From DASUBV01 sp963822485 (GTDB lineage Bacteria > Actinomycetota > Actinomycetes > Streptosporangiales > Streptosporangiaceae), in the NCBI GenBank assembly GCA_963822485.1, contig CAWGHW010000027.1, positions 62,001-126,000 on the forward strand: 64,000 nt of DNA. Direction: 5' to 3'. The notes beneath the pieces are model-generated. The model was given only the letters and a program-made list of their open reading frames with translations. It did no database searches and had not been told where the DNA came from. Of the stretch, positions 17,327 to 25,567 are shown in pieces (the first letter of the stretch is position 1; the number at the start of each line of letters is the position of its first letter). A program made the translations under genes and the position numbers.

Positions 17327-17560
17327 CTAGCCCTCCAGGTCGTCGAACTCCCCGTTCCTGATCCCGGCAATGAATGCCGAGATCTCGGCCCGGGTGTAGA
17401 CGAGGGCCGGCCCGGACGGGTGCCGGGAGTTGCGCACCGCGACGTCCCCGCCCGGCAGAGCGGCGATCTCGACGCAGTTGCCGCTGGGGTTGCTGGCCTG
17501 GCTCTTCCGCCACCGGGCCACCCCGAGCTGATCCGCCGGAGCGCCGTTCGCAAGCTGCAT
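17327..17560 (-). CDS. DUF397 domain protein
   Basis: 77 residues from ATG 17560, with GGGAGAGAAG as ribosome-binding site. It shows the DUF397 pattern: WRKSQASNPSGNCVEIA, the VAVRNSRHPSGPALVYT block and the end FIAGIRNGEFDDL. Such proteins act with XRE/DUF5753 regulators, and some behave as their antagonists. It lies between that regulator and the HATPase gene (17733, plus), a common trio in sporulating actinomycetes. The open frame upstream of 17560 (to 17617) lacks family similarity. Confidence 0.9.
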   Translation of the reverse strand: MQLANGAPADQLGVARWRKSQASNPSGNCVEIAALPGGDVAVRNSRHPSGPALVYTRAEISAFIAGIRNGEFDDLEG

Positions 17561-17732
17561 TCTTCTCTCCCTGGGCTGGTACTGTTGAGGCACGAGCAGA
17601 TGCACGTGCATCTGCACAGCGCGGACGCGCGGTGCGCGTAGCAGGATAACAGGACGGCTGCACGTGCAGGTGCGCTTGCAGCGGGCCCGTGCATGAGGCA
17701 GGATTCAACTTGGCCCAGAGTTCGGTGTAGCG

Positions 17733-18338
17733 ATGGGACTTCTCGTAACCGTGACGACAGCGAATCAGCTATCCAGCTCGCCGGTGAGCAGGGCCGGCTG
17801 GCAGTGGCTGCACTGCGCCGCTGAGATGGCGGCCGTAGCGAGCGGGTCGTCCACTCTGTCTCCCGCGGTTCCCGCCACTCCGGCCACGCCGGGCTGGACG
17901 GCCTTCCCGCGAGTCGCGATGCGCACGCCGGGCATCGAGCCGGGCTCGGTCTCCGCGGCCCGCCGGTTCACCACGCTGACGATGACGCGATGGGGCCTGG
18001 CCGAGCGCGGCGACGACGTCGCGATCGTGGTCTCCGAACTGCTGTCGAACGCGCTGCGGCACGGGCTGCCGCCGATCGCGGAGCCTCGCCCCGACCGGCC
18101 GATCAGGCTGGGCCTGGTGCACTCGGGCCCGAGCGTGCTGTGCGCCGTGGCCGATCCCAGCGACGAGCTGCCGGTGCCACGGGAGGCCGGCTGGCTGGAC
18201 GAGAGCGGCCGTGGCCTGCACGTGATCGCCTCACTGAGTGATCAGTGGGGCTCCTGCATGGCCCGCGGCCGTCCCGGCAAGGTGGTCTGGGCCACCTTCT
18301 CCGCGGTCCAGTTACCTGGCCTGCTGCGGACCGCGTGA
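17733..18338 (+). CDS. Anti-sigma-type HATPase domain protein
   Basis: 201 residues; the C-terminal two thirds are a GHKL ATPase of the RsbW/SpoIIAB serine-kinase type: IVVSELLSNALRHG (N box), CAVADPSDELP (the D of the G1 box) and DESGRGLHVIASLSDQWG (G2 box). The N-terminal ~65 residues are low-complexity Ala/Pro/Thr. Proteins like this accompany XRE/DUF397 pairs and are thought to act on sigma or anti-sigma antagonist proteins. It diverges from DUF397, with 172 bp between. Confidence 0.9.
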   Translation: MGLLVTVTTANQLSSSPVSRAGWQWLHCAAEMAAVASGSSTLSPAVPATPATPGWTAFPRVAMRTPGIEPGSVSAARRFTTLTMTRWGLAERGDDVAIVVSELLSNALRHGLPPIAEPRPDRPIRLGLVHSGPSVLCAVADPSDELPVPREAGWLDESGRGLHVIASLSDQWGSCMARGRPGKVVWATFSAVQLPGLLRTA

Positions 18339-18369
18339 CGCGGCCCGCGACGCGCGGCATCCCAAGACG

Positions 18370-18406
18370 CGCCGCTCCCGTTAGGGCTGGGCTAGCGGGA
18401 GCGGCG
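18370..18406. terminator. Bidirectional hairpin between HATPase gene and fbiC
   Basis: CGCCGCTCCCG (18370-18380) and CGGGAGCGGCG (18396-18406) form an 11-bp perfect stem with a 15-nt loop. It straddles the fbiC stop codon (18381) and lies 30 bp after the convergent HATPase gene. There is no clear T-run. Confidence 0.6.
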
Positions 18407-21129
18407 TCCGCGTGCCCGCACCGACTGGCACACGCCGTCGCTGGCCGCCGCGGCCGCCATCCGCTCCGGCGCTCGGCTCGCCGTAGCCCGTCGTCCGCTG
18501 GCGCAGCGGCCGCCCGGTCGGCGCGACCAGGTCCCGCAGGCCGCTGATCGTCTTGTAGGAGCCGTTCTCCGAGCCCGCCATCCGGCTGATGGTCTCCTCC
18601 ATCAGCGTCCCGCCGAGGTCGTTGACGCCGCCGCGGAGCACGTCGCGCACCGCGCCGGCGTCCAGCTTGACCCACGAGCACTGGATGTTGGCGATGGCGC
18701 CGTGCAGCATCAGCCGGGACAAGGCGTGCACGGCCCGGTTCTCGCGCCGGGTCGGGCCCGGCCGGGCCAGCCCGGCCAGGTAGATCGGCGAGCTGGCGTG
18801 CACGAACGGGAGCAGCACGAACTCGGTGAACCCGCCGGTCCGCTCCTGGATGCCGCGGATCACCCGCAGGTGGCCGACCCAGTGCGCCGGGGTGTCCACG
18901 TGCCCGTACATCATCGTCGAGGTGGTCGGGATGCCCAGCTCGTGCGCGGTGGTGATCACGTCGATCCAGGCCGCGGCGGGCAGCTTGCCCTTGGTCAGCA
19001 CCCAGCGCACGTCGTCGTCGAGGATCTCCGCCGCCGTGCCGGGCAGCGAGTCCACGCCCGCCTCGCGGGCCGCGGTGAGCCACTCGCGGACCGGCATGCC
19101 GGTCCGCGAGGCGCCGTTCATCACCTCCATGGGCGAGAACGCGTGCACGTGGATGCCGGGGACAGCGGCGCTTGACCTCGGCGGCGAGGTCGAAGTACGC
19201 GGTTCCGGGCAGATCGGGATGGATGCCGCCCTGCATGCACACCTCGGTCGCGCCCGCCTCCCAGGCCTCCTGCGGCCCGGTCGGCGACCTGGCTCAGCGA
19301 CAGGGTGTAGGCGTCGGCGTCGGTGCGGCGCTGGGCGAAGGCGCAGAACCGGCAGCCGGTGTAGCAGACGTTGGTGAAGTTGATGTTCCTGGTGACCACG
19401 TAGGTGACGTCGTCGCCGACGGCGTCCCGGCGCAGGTCGTCGGCCAGCCCGGCGAGCGCCTCCAGCTCGGGGCCGTCGGCGTCGAGCAGGGCCAGCGCCT
19501 CGGCGTCGCTGATCCCGGCCGGGTCACGCTCCGCGCTGCGCAGCGCCGACGCCACCTCGGGCCGGATCCGGCCGGCGCGCCCGGCCCGCTGGGTGCGCGG
19601 TCCGCCGGGCCACCGAAGCCTGTTAGCCGATTACTAGATCCGGAGGACCCGGGGCTGCCGGAGCGACGGGCCGCGGGGGCGATCCGGGCCCGCACCTCGT
19701 CCCAGTCGCCGTAGACCTCGGCGAAGTCGTCCCGGCGGTCTTTGGTCCGCCCGGTGGTGTCGATGGTGACGTGCAGGTCGGTGCGGCCCGCGCCGGGGCC
19801 GCCGAGCACGTCGCCCCAGCCGCCGTCGGGCTCCTGCCAGGGCAGGCCGCGGGGCATGGCGCCCGCGGCGGCCAGTCCGGTGGCCGGGTCGGCCAGCGCG
19901 GCCACGTGCGCGGCCAGCCGCGGGTCCAGCCACGGCTCGCGCTGGTAGCCGGGGTAGATGGTGAGCCGCTCGGCCAGCTCGAAGCCCTCGGCCGCGGTGC
20001 GCGCGGCCAGGTCGTCGATCTGCGGCCAGGGCCGCTCGGGGTTGACGTGGTCGGGAGTCAGCGGCGACACCCCGCCCCAGTCGTCGATGCCCGCGCTCAG
20101 GATGAGCGGGTACTCCTCGCCGATGAGGTTGGGCGGGGCCTGGATGCGGGCCGTCGGGCCGAGCACCAGCCGGGCCACGGCGATGGTGGCGGCCAGGTCG
20201 TCCAGCTCGGCGTCGGGCGTCGCGCGCATCTTGGTATCCGGCTTGGCCCGGAAGTTCTGCACGATGACTTCCTGCACGCCGCCGTACTCGCGGGCGACCT
20301 GGCGGATGGCGAACAGCGAGTCGGCGCGCTCGGCCAGCGTCTCGCCGATGCCGATCAGGATGCCGGTGGTGAACGGCACGCTGCTGCGGCCGGCGTCCTC
20401 CAGCACCCGGAGCCGGACCTTGGGGTCCTTGTCCGGGCTGCCGAAGTGCGGGCCGCCCTTCTCGGTGAACAGCCGCTCGGCGGTGGTCTCCAGCATCATG
20501 CCCATGGACGGCGCGACCGGCTTGAGCCGCTGGAAGTCCGACCAGGTCAGCACGCCGGGGTTGAGGTGGGGCAGCAGCCCGGTCTCCTCCAGCACCCGGA
20601 TGGCCATGGCCCGGACGTAGGACAGGGTGTCGTCGTAGCCGTGCGCGTCCAGCCACTCGCGGGCCTGGTGCCAGCGGTCCTCGGGCCGGTCGCCCAGGGT
20701 GAACAGGGCCTCCTTGCAGCCCAGCGCGGCCCCGTCGCGGGCGATCTGGAGGATCTGGTCCGGCGACAGGTACGGGCTGTCCACGCGGCCGGGCACGGTG
20801 ACGAACGTGCAGTAGGCGCAGCGGTCCCGGCACAGCCGGGTGACCGGGATGAAGACCTTGCGGGAGTAGGTGATCACGCCAGGGCGCCCGGCGGCCGCCA
20901 GGCCGGCGTCGCGGACCCGCGCGGCGTGCGCGAGCAGGCCGGTCAGCGCCTCGCCGCGGGCCTGGAGCAGGACCACGGCCTCGGCCTGGTCGAGCGTCTT
21001 GCCGTCGCGAGCCCGGGCCAGCGCCCGGCGCATGGCCGCCGGGGTGGCCTCCGGGACCGGGCCGGGGCGGGAAGGCGTCGGGGCATCGGATTCGGGCTGG
21101 CGGCTGCGGGGGGCGGGCGCGACGCTCAT
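18381..21129 (-). CDS. fbiC: Fo synthase FbiC (CofG-CofH fusion), apparent frameshifts
   Basis: Makes the deazaflavin Fo from tyrosine and 5-amino-6-ribitylaminouracil through two radical-SAM domains. The CofG half is intact from the start to about 19640 and contains CRDRCAYCTF, the CxxxCxxC cluster motif, and GILIGIGET. The CofH half has NVCYTGCRFCAF. It is spread over three frames: 19555-19275, 19270-19160 and 19157-18381. Breaks lie in the inter-domain linker (about 19565-19640), near 19272 (one base short before GAG GCC TGG) and near 19158 (one extra C in CCCC). All protein sequence around the breaks is well conserved, so one full-length FbiC of about 850-900 residues is the likely truth. 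Confidence 0.85.
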
Positions 21130-21138
21130 TAGTCCACC

Positions 21139-21972
21139 CTAGGTGGCCAGCCAGGTGACTTCGCCGGCCAGGCCGGCTCCCGGATCGGCGGCGGTGGCGG
21201 CCCGGCTCGCCGCGCCGTCGGCCAGCAGCACCGACGCGGTGCGCTGGTCGGCCGGGAGGAACGCCTCGAGCCGCAGTTCAGACACCGTGACATCGACCGC
21301 GGTGGCGAAGCTGGTGATGGTGGTCATCAGGGCCAGCTCGCCGTGCCGCGACCGGAGCTGGAGCGGGACCGCGAAGCCCAGGTGCCCGGGTCCCGGCCGG
21401 GCCGGGGGCACGTACTCGCTGAGCTCGGCGTGCAGGGCGGCCAGCTCGGCGTCGGGACTGCGGTCCAGCTCGGCGGCGATGGCGTTGAGCACGTGCCGGG
21501 CCCACTCGGGGAAGTTCACGATCCGCGGGGCCATGCCGTCGGGGTGCAGCGCGATGCGGAACGCGTTGGCGGGCGGGGCGAGCAGCCGGGCGGCACAGCC
21601 GTCGAACAGGATGTGCCGCGCGGCGTTGGTCCCGACCAGGCCGCCGCGCCGGTCCACGATGATGGCCGGGTAGGGCAGGTGTGCGGCCAGGATGTGCTCG
21701 AGCGCGGCCCGGACCGGGGCCAGGCCGGCGCCGTCCAGCGGGGTTTCCGGGTAGGCGGGCGCGTAGCCAGCGGCGAACAGCAGCTCATTGCGCTCTCGCA
21801 GCGGGAGCCCGAGGGACTCGCCGAGCCGGACCACCATCTCCCGGCCGGGAGCCGACCGGCCGCTCTCGATGAAGCTGAGGTGCCGCTGGGTGGTGCCCGC
21901 CCGGATGGCCAGCTCCAGCTGGCTCAGCCGCCGGCTGGCCCGCCGCTCGCGCAGTGCCTCGGGGAAGTTCAC
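21139..21972 (-). CDS. XRE-family regulator with MmyB-like ligand-binding domain
   Basis: 277 residues from GTG 21972 (VNFPEALRERRASRRLSQLEL). The N-terminal helix-turn-helix (about 5-60) contains AIRAGTTQRHLSFIESGRSAPGREMVVRLGESLGLPLRERNELL split by the usual turns. The rest matches the MmyB-like PAS-type domain (YPAIIVDRRGGLVGTNAA, FPEWARHVLNAIAAEL). Relatives regulate adjacent oxidoreductase genes and bind fatty-acid-like ligands. It diverges from the LLM oxidoreductase with 87 bp between, so that gene is the likely target. The open frame continues to 23469 across the opposite-strand gene, but that extension is a shadow. Confidence 0.9.
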   Translation of the reverse strand: MNFPEALRERRASRRLSQLELAIRAGTTQRHLSFIESGRSAPGREMVVRLGESLGLPLRERNELLFAAGYAPAYPETPLDGAGLAPVRAALEHILAAHLPYPAIIVDRRGGLVGTNAARHILFDGCAARLLAPPANAFRIALHPDGMAPRIVNFPEWARHVLNAIAAELDRSPDAELAALHAELSEYVPPARPGPGHLGFAVPLQLRSRHGELALMTTITSFATAVDVTVSELRLEAFLPADQRTASVLLADGAASRAATAADPGAGLAGEVTWLAT

Positions 21973-22059
21973 GGCATCCGTTCTAGCCTGCGCTGCCGAC
22001 AGTCCGCGATTCCCTGGAGGGAATTGCCGCTGGTGACGGCGGGCCGCACGCTGGCGGGC

Positions 22060-23028
22060 ATGGACACAGATGAGGACATCCGGCTCGGCGTCCTGGCCCC
22101 GGTCGGCCAGGCGCAGTGGGGCGCGGACGCGGACCCGCGCGAGCTCGTGGACTTCGCGGTGCAGGCCGAGGAGCTGGGCTACGCGTCGCTGTGGGTGAAC
22201 GACGGCCTGCTCAGCCCGCGCATCGAGGCGCTGACCATGCTGGCCGCCGCCACGCCGGTGACCAGGACCATCACGCTGGGCACGGCGGCGCTGATGCCGG
22301 TGCTGCGCCGCCCGGTGCAGACCGCCCAGGTGCTGGCGTCGCTGGACGTGCTGTCCGGCGGGCGGCTGGTGGTCACGGTCGGCGCGGGGTTCCCCGGCGC
22401 GTTCGGCCAGCCGCAGTACCGGCTGTCGGAGGTCCCGTGGGAGCGCCGGTTCACCCGGCTGGAGGAGACCGTGGCCCTGTGGCGGCAGCTGTGGGCCGGG
22501 CCGGAGCCGACATCGTTCCACGGGGAGCTGCTCAGCTTCGACGAGCTGCCGGTGATGACGGCACCCGCCCGGCCGGGCGGGCCGCCGATCTGGCTCGGCG
22601 CGGCCTCGCCGGCGGCCCTGGAGCGGGTCGGGCGACGATATGACGGGTGGCTGCCGTATCCGCCCGCGCCCGAGACGTACCGGGACGGGCTGGCCGCGGT
22701 GCGCCGGGCCGCCGCCGGGGCCGGGCGGCGGGCCGAGGACATCACGCCCGCGCTGTTCGTGTCGGTGGTGGTCACCGACTCGGCGGAACGCGGCCGCGAG
22801 CTGCTGGACACGTTCAGCCGGGCCAGCTACGGGCTGCCGCTGACGCAGCTGGAGACCATCCAGGCCCTGGCGGCCGGGCCGCCCGAGCTGGTGGCCGAGC
22901 GGCTGCGCGGCTACGTGGCCGCCGGGGCGCGGCACCTGGCGGTCCGCATCGCGACGACCAGCATGGCCAGCCAGCGCGAGCAGCTCGAGCAGATCATCAA
23001 GCTGCGGCCGCTGCTGGCCGGGGCCTAG
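22060..23028 (+). CDS. LLM-class (luciferase-like) flavin/F420-dependent oxidoreductase
   Basis: 322 residues from ATG 22060. It is a TIM-barrel luciferase-like monooxygenase (LGVLAPVGQAQWGADADPRE, ELGYASLWVNDGL, TITLGTAALMPVLRRPVQTAQVLASLDVLSGGR in pieces, VGAGFPGAFGQPQY). The SGGR and VGAGFP motifs fit the F420- or FMN-dependent LLM superfamily; with F420 biosynthesis genes nearby, F420 is the likely cofactor, but that is inference. The substrate is unknown. It is divergently paired with the XRE/MmyB-like regulator. Confidence 0.85.
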   Translation: MDTDEDIRLGVLAPVGQAQWGADADPRELVDFAVQAEELGYASLWVNDGLLSPRIEALTMLAAATPVTRTITLGTAALMPVLRRPVQTAQVLASLDVLSGGRLVVTVGAGFPGAFGQPQYRLSEVPWERRFTRLEETVALWRQLWAGPEPTSFHGELLSFDELPVMTAPARPGGPPIWLGAASPAALERVGRRYDGWLPYPPAPETYRDGLAAVRRAAAGAGRRAEDITPALFVSVVVTDSAERGRELLDTFSRASYGLPLTQLETIQALAAGPPELVAERLRGYVAAGARHLAVRIATTSMASQREQLEQIIKLRPLLAGA

Positions 23029-23029
23029 A

Positions 23030-24023
23030 CCGGCCGGGGCGGCCGGGCGCGGCGGGCGGCGGTCCGGCCGCGCCAGGTCGCGGAAGGCCCGGTCGGCCTT
23101 CCGGAAGGCCCGGATGGCCGCCGGGTGGCCCTCGAGGTGCCAGTCCTGATGGTCAATGCCCTGATGCTGGCGCTTGTCGAACCATACGAGGCCGAGCAGG
23201 TGGTGCCGGCGGACCCCGGCGAACAGATTCGGGATCTTGGCCGCCTGGCCGGCCAGCGCGCCGATCCCGGTCTCCGAGATGAGGATGGGCTGGGACGTCA
23301 GCGCGCGGATGGCGGCGATGGTGGGGCCGAAGACGCTCGCGAAGGTGTCGGAGGCATGGAGGTAGTACCCGTCGATGCCGACCCAGTCCACGTACGAGCG
23401 GCCGGGCCACCAGTCCCTGACCGGCCCCTCGTGGCTCGCCTCGCGGTTCACGATCCACAGCCACGTCACGTTGCCGCGCCGGCCTGGCGGAAGATCGTCA
23501 CGACATGCCGCCAGGCCGCCACCCAGGTGGCCGCCGGGACGTGGCGGTAGCCCCAGGGGAACCAGCTGGTGTTCATCTCATGGCCGAAGCTGATCACGAC
23601 GGGATGGCGATAGCGGCGGACCTGCCTGGCCAGGAGCCGGATGTAGTCGTCGCTCAGGCCGCCGGCGATCGAGGCCACGCTGACGTGGCTGGGGTCGATG
23701 TCGACGTACGGCTCGGCGCCGTGCCGGTAGGCGGCCCCGGCGAACTGAGCCGGGAATGGCTCCCCCCACCCGCTGTAGTACAGCGCGAGGTTGGGCTTCG
23801 CCCGTACGGCCGAGGCGAACTTCGTCACGCCGGAGAACGACGCGGGCGACGATGGCTCGTACACGCCTAGGTAGGACATCGGGCGGGACGGCCGCGCGGG
23901 ACTCGCCGCGATCAGGCCTGTCGCCGCGGCGAAACCGGGCGGGCGGCACCCGGCGATGGTGACGGCGCAGGCCGCCAGGGCCAGGACGGCGCCCAGCACC
24001 CGCGCCGGCACCCGGCCGGGCAT
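23030..24023 (-). CDS. GH26-like glycoside hydrolase lipoprotein, apparent frameshift
   Basis: From ATG 24023 (TGATG overlap with the synthase gene): a lipoprotein signal (MPGRVPARVLGAVLALAACAVTIAGC, with lipobox TIAGC), then a beta/alpha-barrel with YLGVYEPSSPASF, ISFGHEMNTSWFPWGYR (acid/base Glu in GHEMN), YVDWVGIDGYY and PILISETGIGA (nucleophile Glu). These are hallmarks of GH26-type beta-mannanase or endo-beta-glucanase folds. The frame changes near 23466-23475 (FRQAGA to NVTWLWIVNREA), consistent with one missing base. The C-terminus near 23030-23060 is uncertain because the frame does not close before the convergent gene. Confidence 0.75.
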
Positions 24024-25567
24024 CAGTGCGCTCTCCCCCGGCCGGGGACCAGGACACGGGCGACGACGACCAGGTTCACGACACCGAAGGCACCGATGGC
24101 CGCGAAGCGCACCGACGGGTCCTGGCTGAAGCGCCACGCGACCAGTACCAGCCACGCGACCGCCAGGGAGCCGTTCCAGGACAGGACGGCCTTCCTGAAC
24201 CGGCGTGAGGCATCGCCAGGGCCCCGGCTCGGCTGCCAGGACATGACCTTGCCGCGGGCGTAGTCCCAGATCGACAGGATCTGCGCCCAGCCGGTGGCGA
24301 TCGCCAGCGGCCACATGCCCGGCGGATAGCGGGAGTTGTGCCAGAGCGGGTAGAGCAGCATGCCGTTGATGACCACCGGGATGAGCAGGATCGCGTTCCG
24401 CAGCCGGACCTCACCGGGCAGCAGCGCCAGGAGCGTGATCGGGAACAGCGGCGCGATGAGGGTACGCAGCCCGGTGAGGAAGTTCCACAGCCATCCGGCC
24501 ACGTAGGGCAGCCGGGACAGGAAAGGCATCGGGACATCCCACATGTGCCGGCTCCACACCAGCGAGGTGGCGCCGCAGCACCAGCGGTACTGCTGCTTCA
24601 TGTAGGAGTCGATGTCCGCCGGGCAGACGCCGGCGGCGAGGACGACCGGCAGGTACACCAGGCGGTAGCCGTGGTAGCGCATGTCCAGGCCGGTGTGCGA
24701 GTCCTCGGCGTACGGGATCTGGGTGAAGCCGCCCTCGCCGGCCAGGGCGGCCCGCCGGTAGACGGCGTTGGAGCCCACGCACAGCGCCGAGCCGAAGCGG
24801 TCCCTGGATACCTGCACCGCCCGGTAGAAGACCTCGAGTGACGCGCCCGCGGCCTGCTCGACCCAGCTCTGGTTCTTGTCCACGCGGAAGTACTGCGGGC
24901 TCTGGACCAGGCCGACGGCCGGATCATCCAGGTACGGCAGCATCTCGGTGAGGAAGTCCCGGCGCGGCCGGAAGTCCGCATCGAAGATGACCACGTGCTC
25001 GCCGCTCGTGCGCTCGAAGGCGTAGTTCAGGTTTCCCGCCTTCTTGTGGAACCGCAGCTGCGGCCGCCGCACGTAGTGAAAGCCGAATGGCCTCGCGAGC
25101 TGCCGGGCGTCCTCGCTCGGGCCGTCGTCCAGCACATAGACCCTGGCCTCGCCCGGATAGGCGTAGACGAGCTCGAAGACGCCCTCCCAGGTATTGCGCA
25201 GCACATCTATCGGCTCGCCGCAGATGGGCAGGAAGACATCGACCGACGGATAGGAGGCCGGCCACCACTGCGCCACGCGGGCGCGGTGGCCGGCCAGGTC
25301 GAAGCTGCGTCCGAGAAAGTTCATCGGCAGGCTGATGGCCTGATAGATGAAGTAGGCCAAGGTGTAGACCGCGAACGGGAGCGCGATGGCGTTGTTGATC
25401 TCGAAGAAGGCCTGGGCCAGGATGACGCAGACCGAGCTGATCAGCAACGCCACCGCCAGGTAGGGCAGGGCCCGGCCGACGTAGGAGTACTTCTCGTCGT
25501 CGTCAGGGGACGCCGGGAGCACCGTTGACGCGCGGGTGTGGCGCGCCGCACTGGCCAGGGCGGTCAT
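24023..25567 (-). CDS. Cellulose-synthase-like processive GT2 glycosyltransferase
   Basis: 514 residues from ATG 25567. Two N-terminal membrane helices (35-80) precede a GT-A domain with the full processive set: VLDDGPSED (DDG 147-149), FDADFRP (DAD 196-198), YAEDSHTG (ED 288-289) and QQYRW (325-329). Four or more C-terminal helices follow. It therefore makes and extrudes a beta-linked polymer from UDP- or GDP-sugar. There is no PilZ domain after the last helices, so control by c-di-GMP through PilZ is not expected. It overlaps the upstream GT39-like gene by 65 bp and the downstream hydrolase by one base, forming a tight operon. Confidence 0.9.
   Translation of the reverse strand: MTALASAARHTRASTVLPASPDDDEKYSYVGRALPYLAVALLISSVCVILAQAFFEINNAIALPFAVYTLAYFIYQAISLPMNFLGRSFDLAGHRARVAQWWPASYPSVDVFLPICGEPIDVLRNTWEGVFELVYAYPGEARVYVLDDGPSEDARQLARPFGFHYVRRPQLRFHKKAGNLNYAFERTSGEHVVIFDADFRPRRDFLTEMLPYLDDPAVGLVQSPQYFRVDKNQSWVEQAAGASLEVFYRAVQVSRDRFGSALCVGSNAVYRRAALAGEGGFTQIPYAEDSHTGLDMRYHGYRLVYLPVVLAAGVCPADIDSYMKQQYRWCCGATSLVWSRHMWDVPMPFLSRLPYVAGWLWNFLTGLRTLIAPLFPITLLALLPGEVRLRNAILLIPVVINGMLLYPLWHNSRYPPGMWPLAIATGWAQILSIWDYARGKVMSWQPSRGPGDASRRFRKAVLSWNGSLAVAWLVLVAWRFSQDPSVRFAAIGAFGVVNLVVVARVLVPGRGRAH

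Noticed and set aside
13606..21129. Decay of the F420 pathway as the cause of frame breaks
   Set aside because: Breaks occur equally in unrelated essential-type genes such as uvrA, and flanking protein sequence is fully conserved, which does not fit decay.
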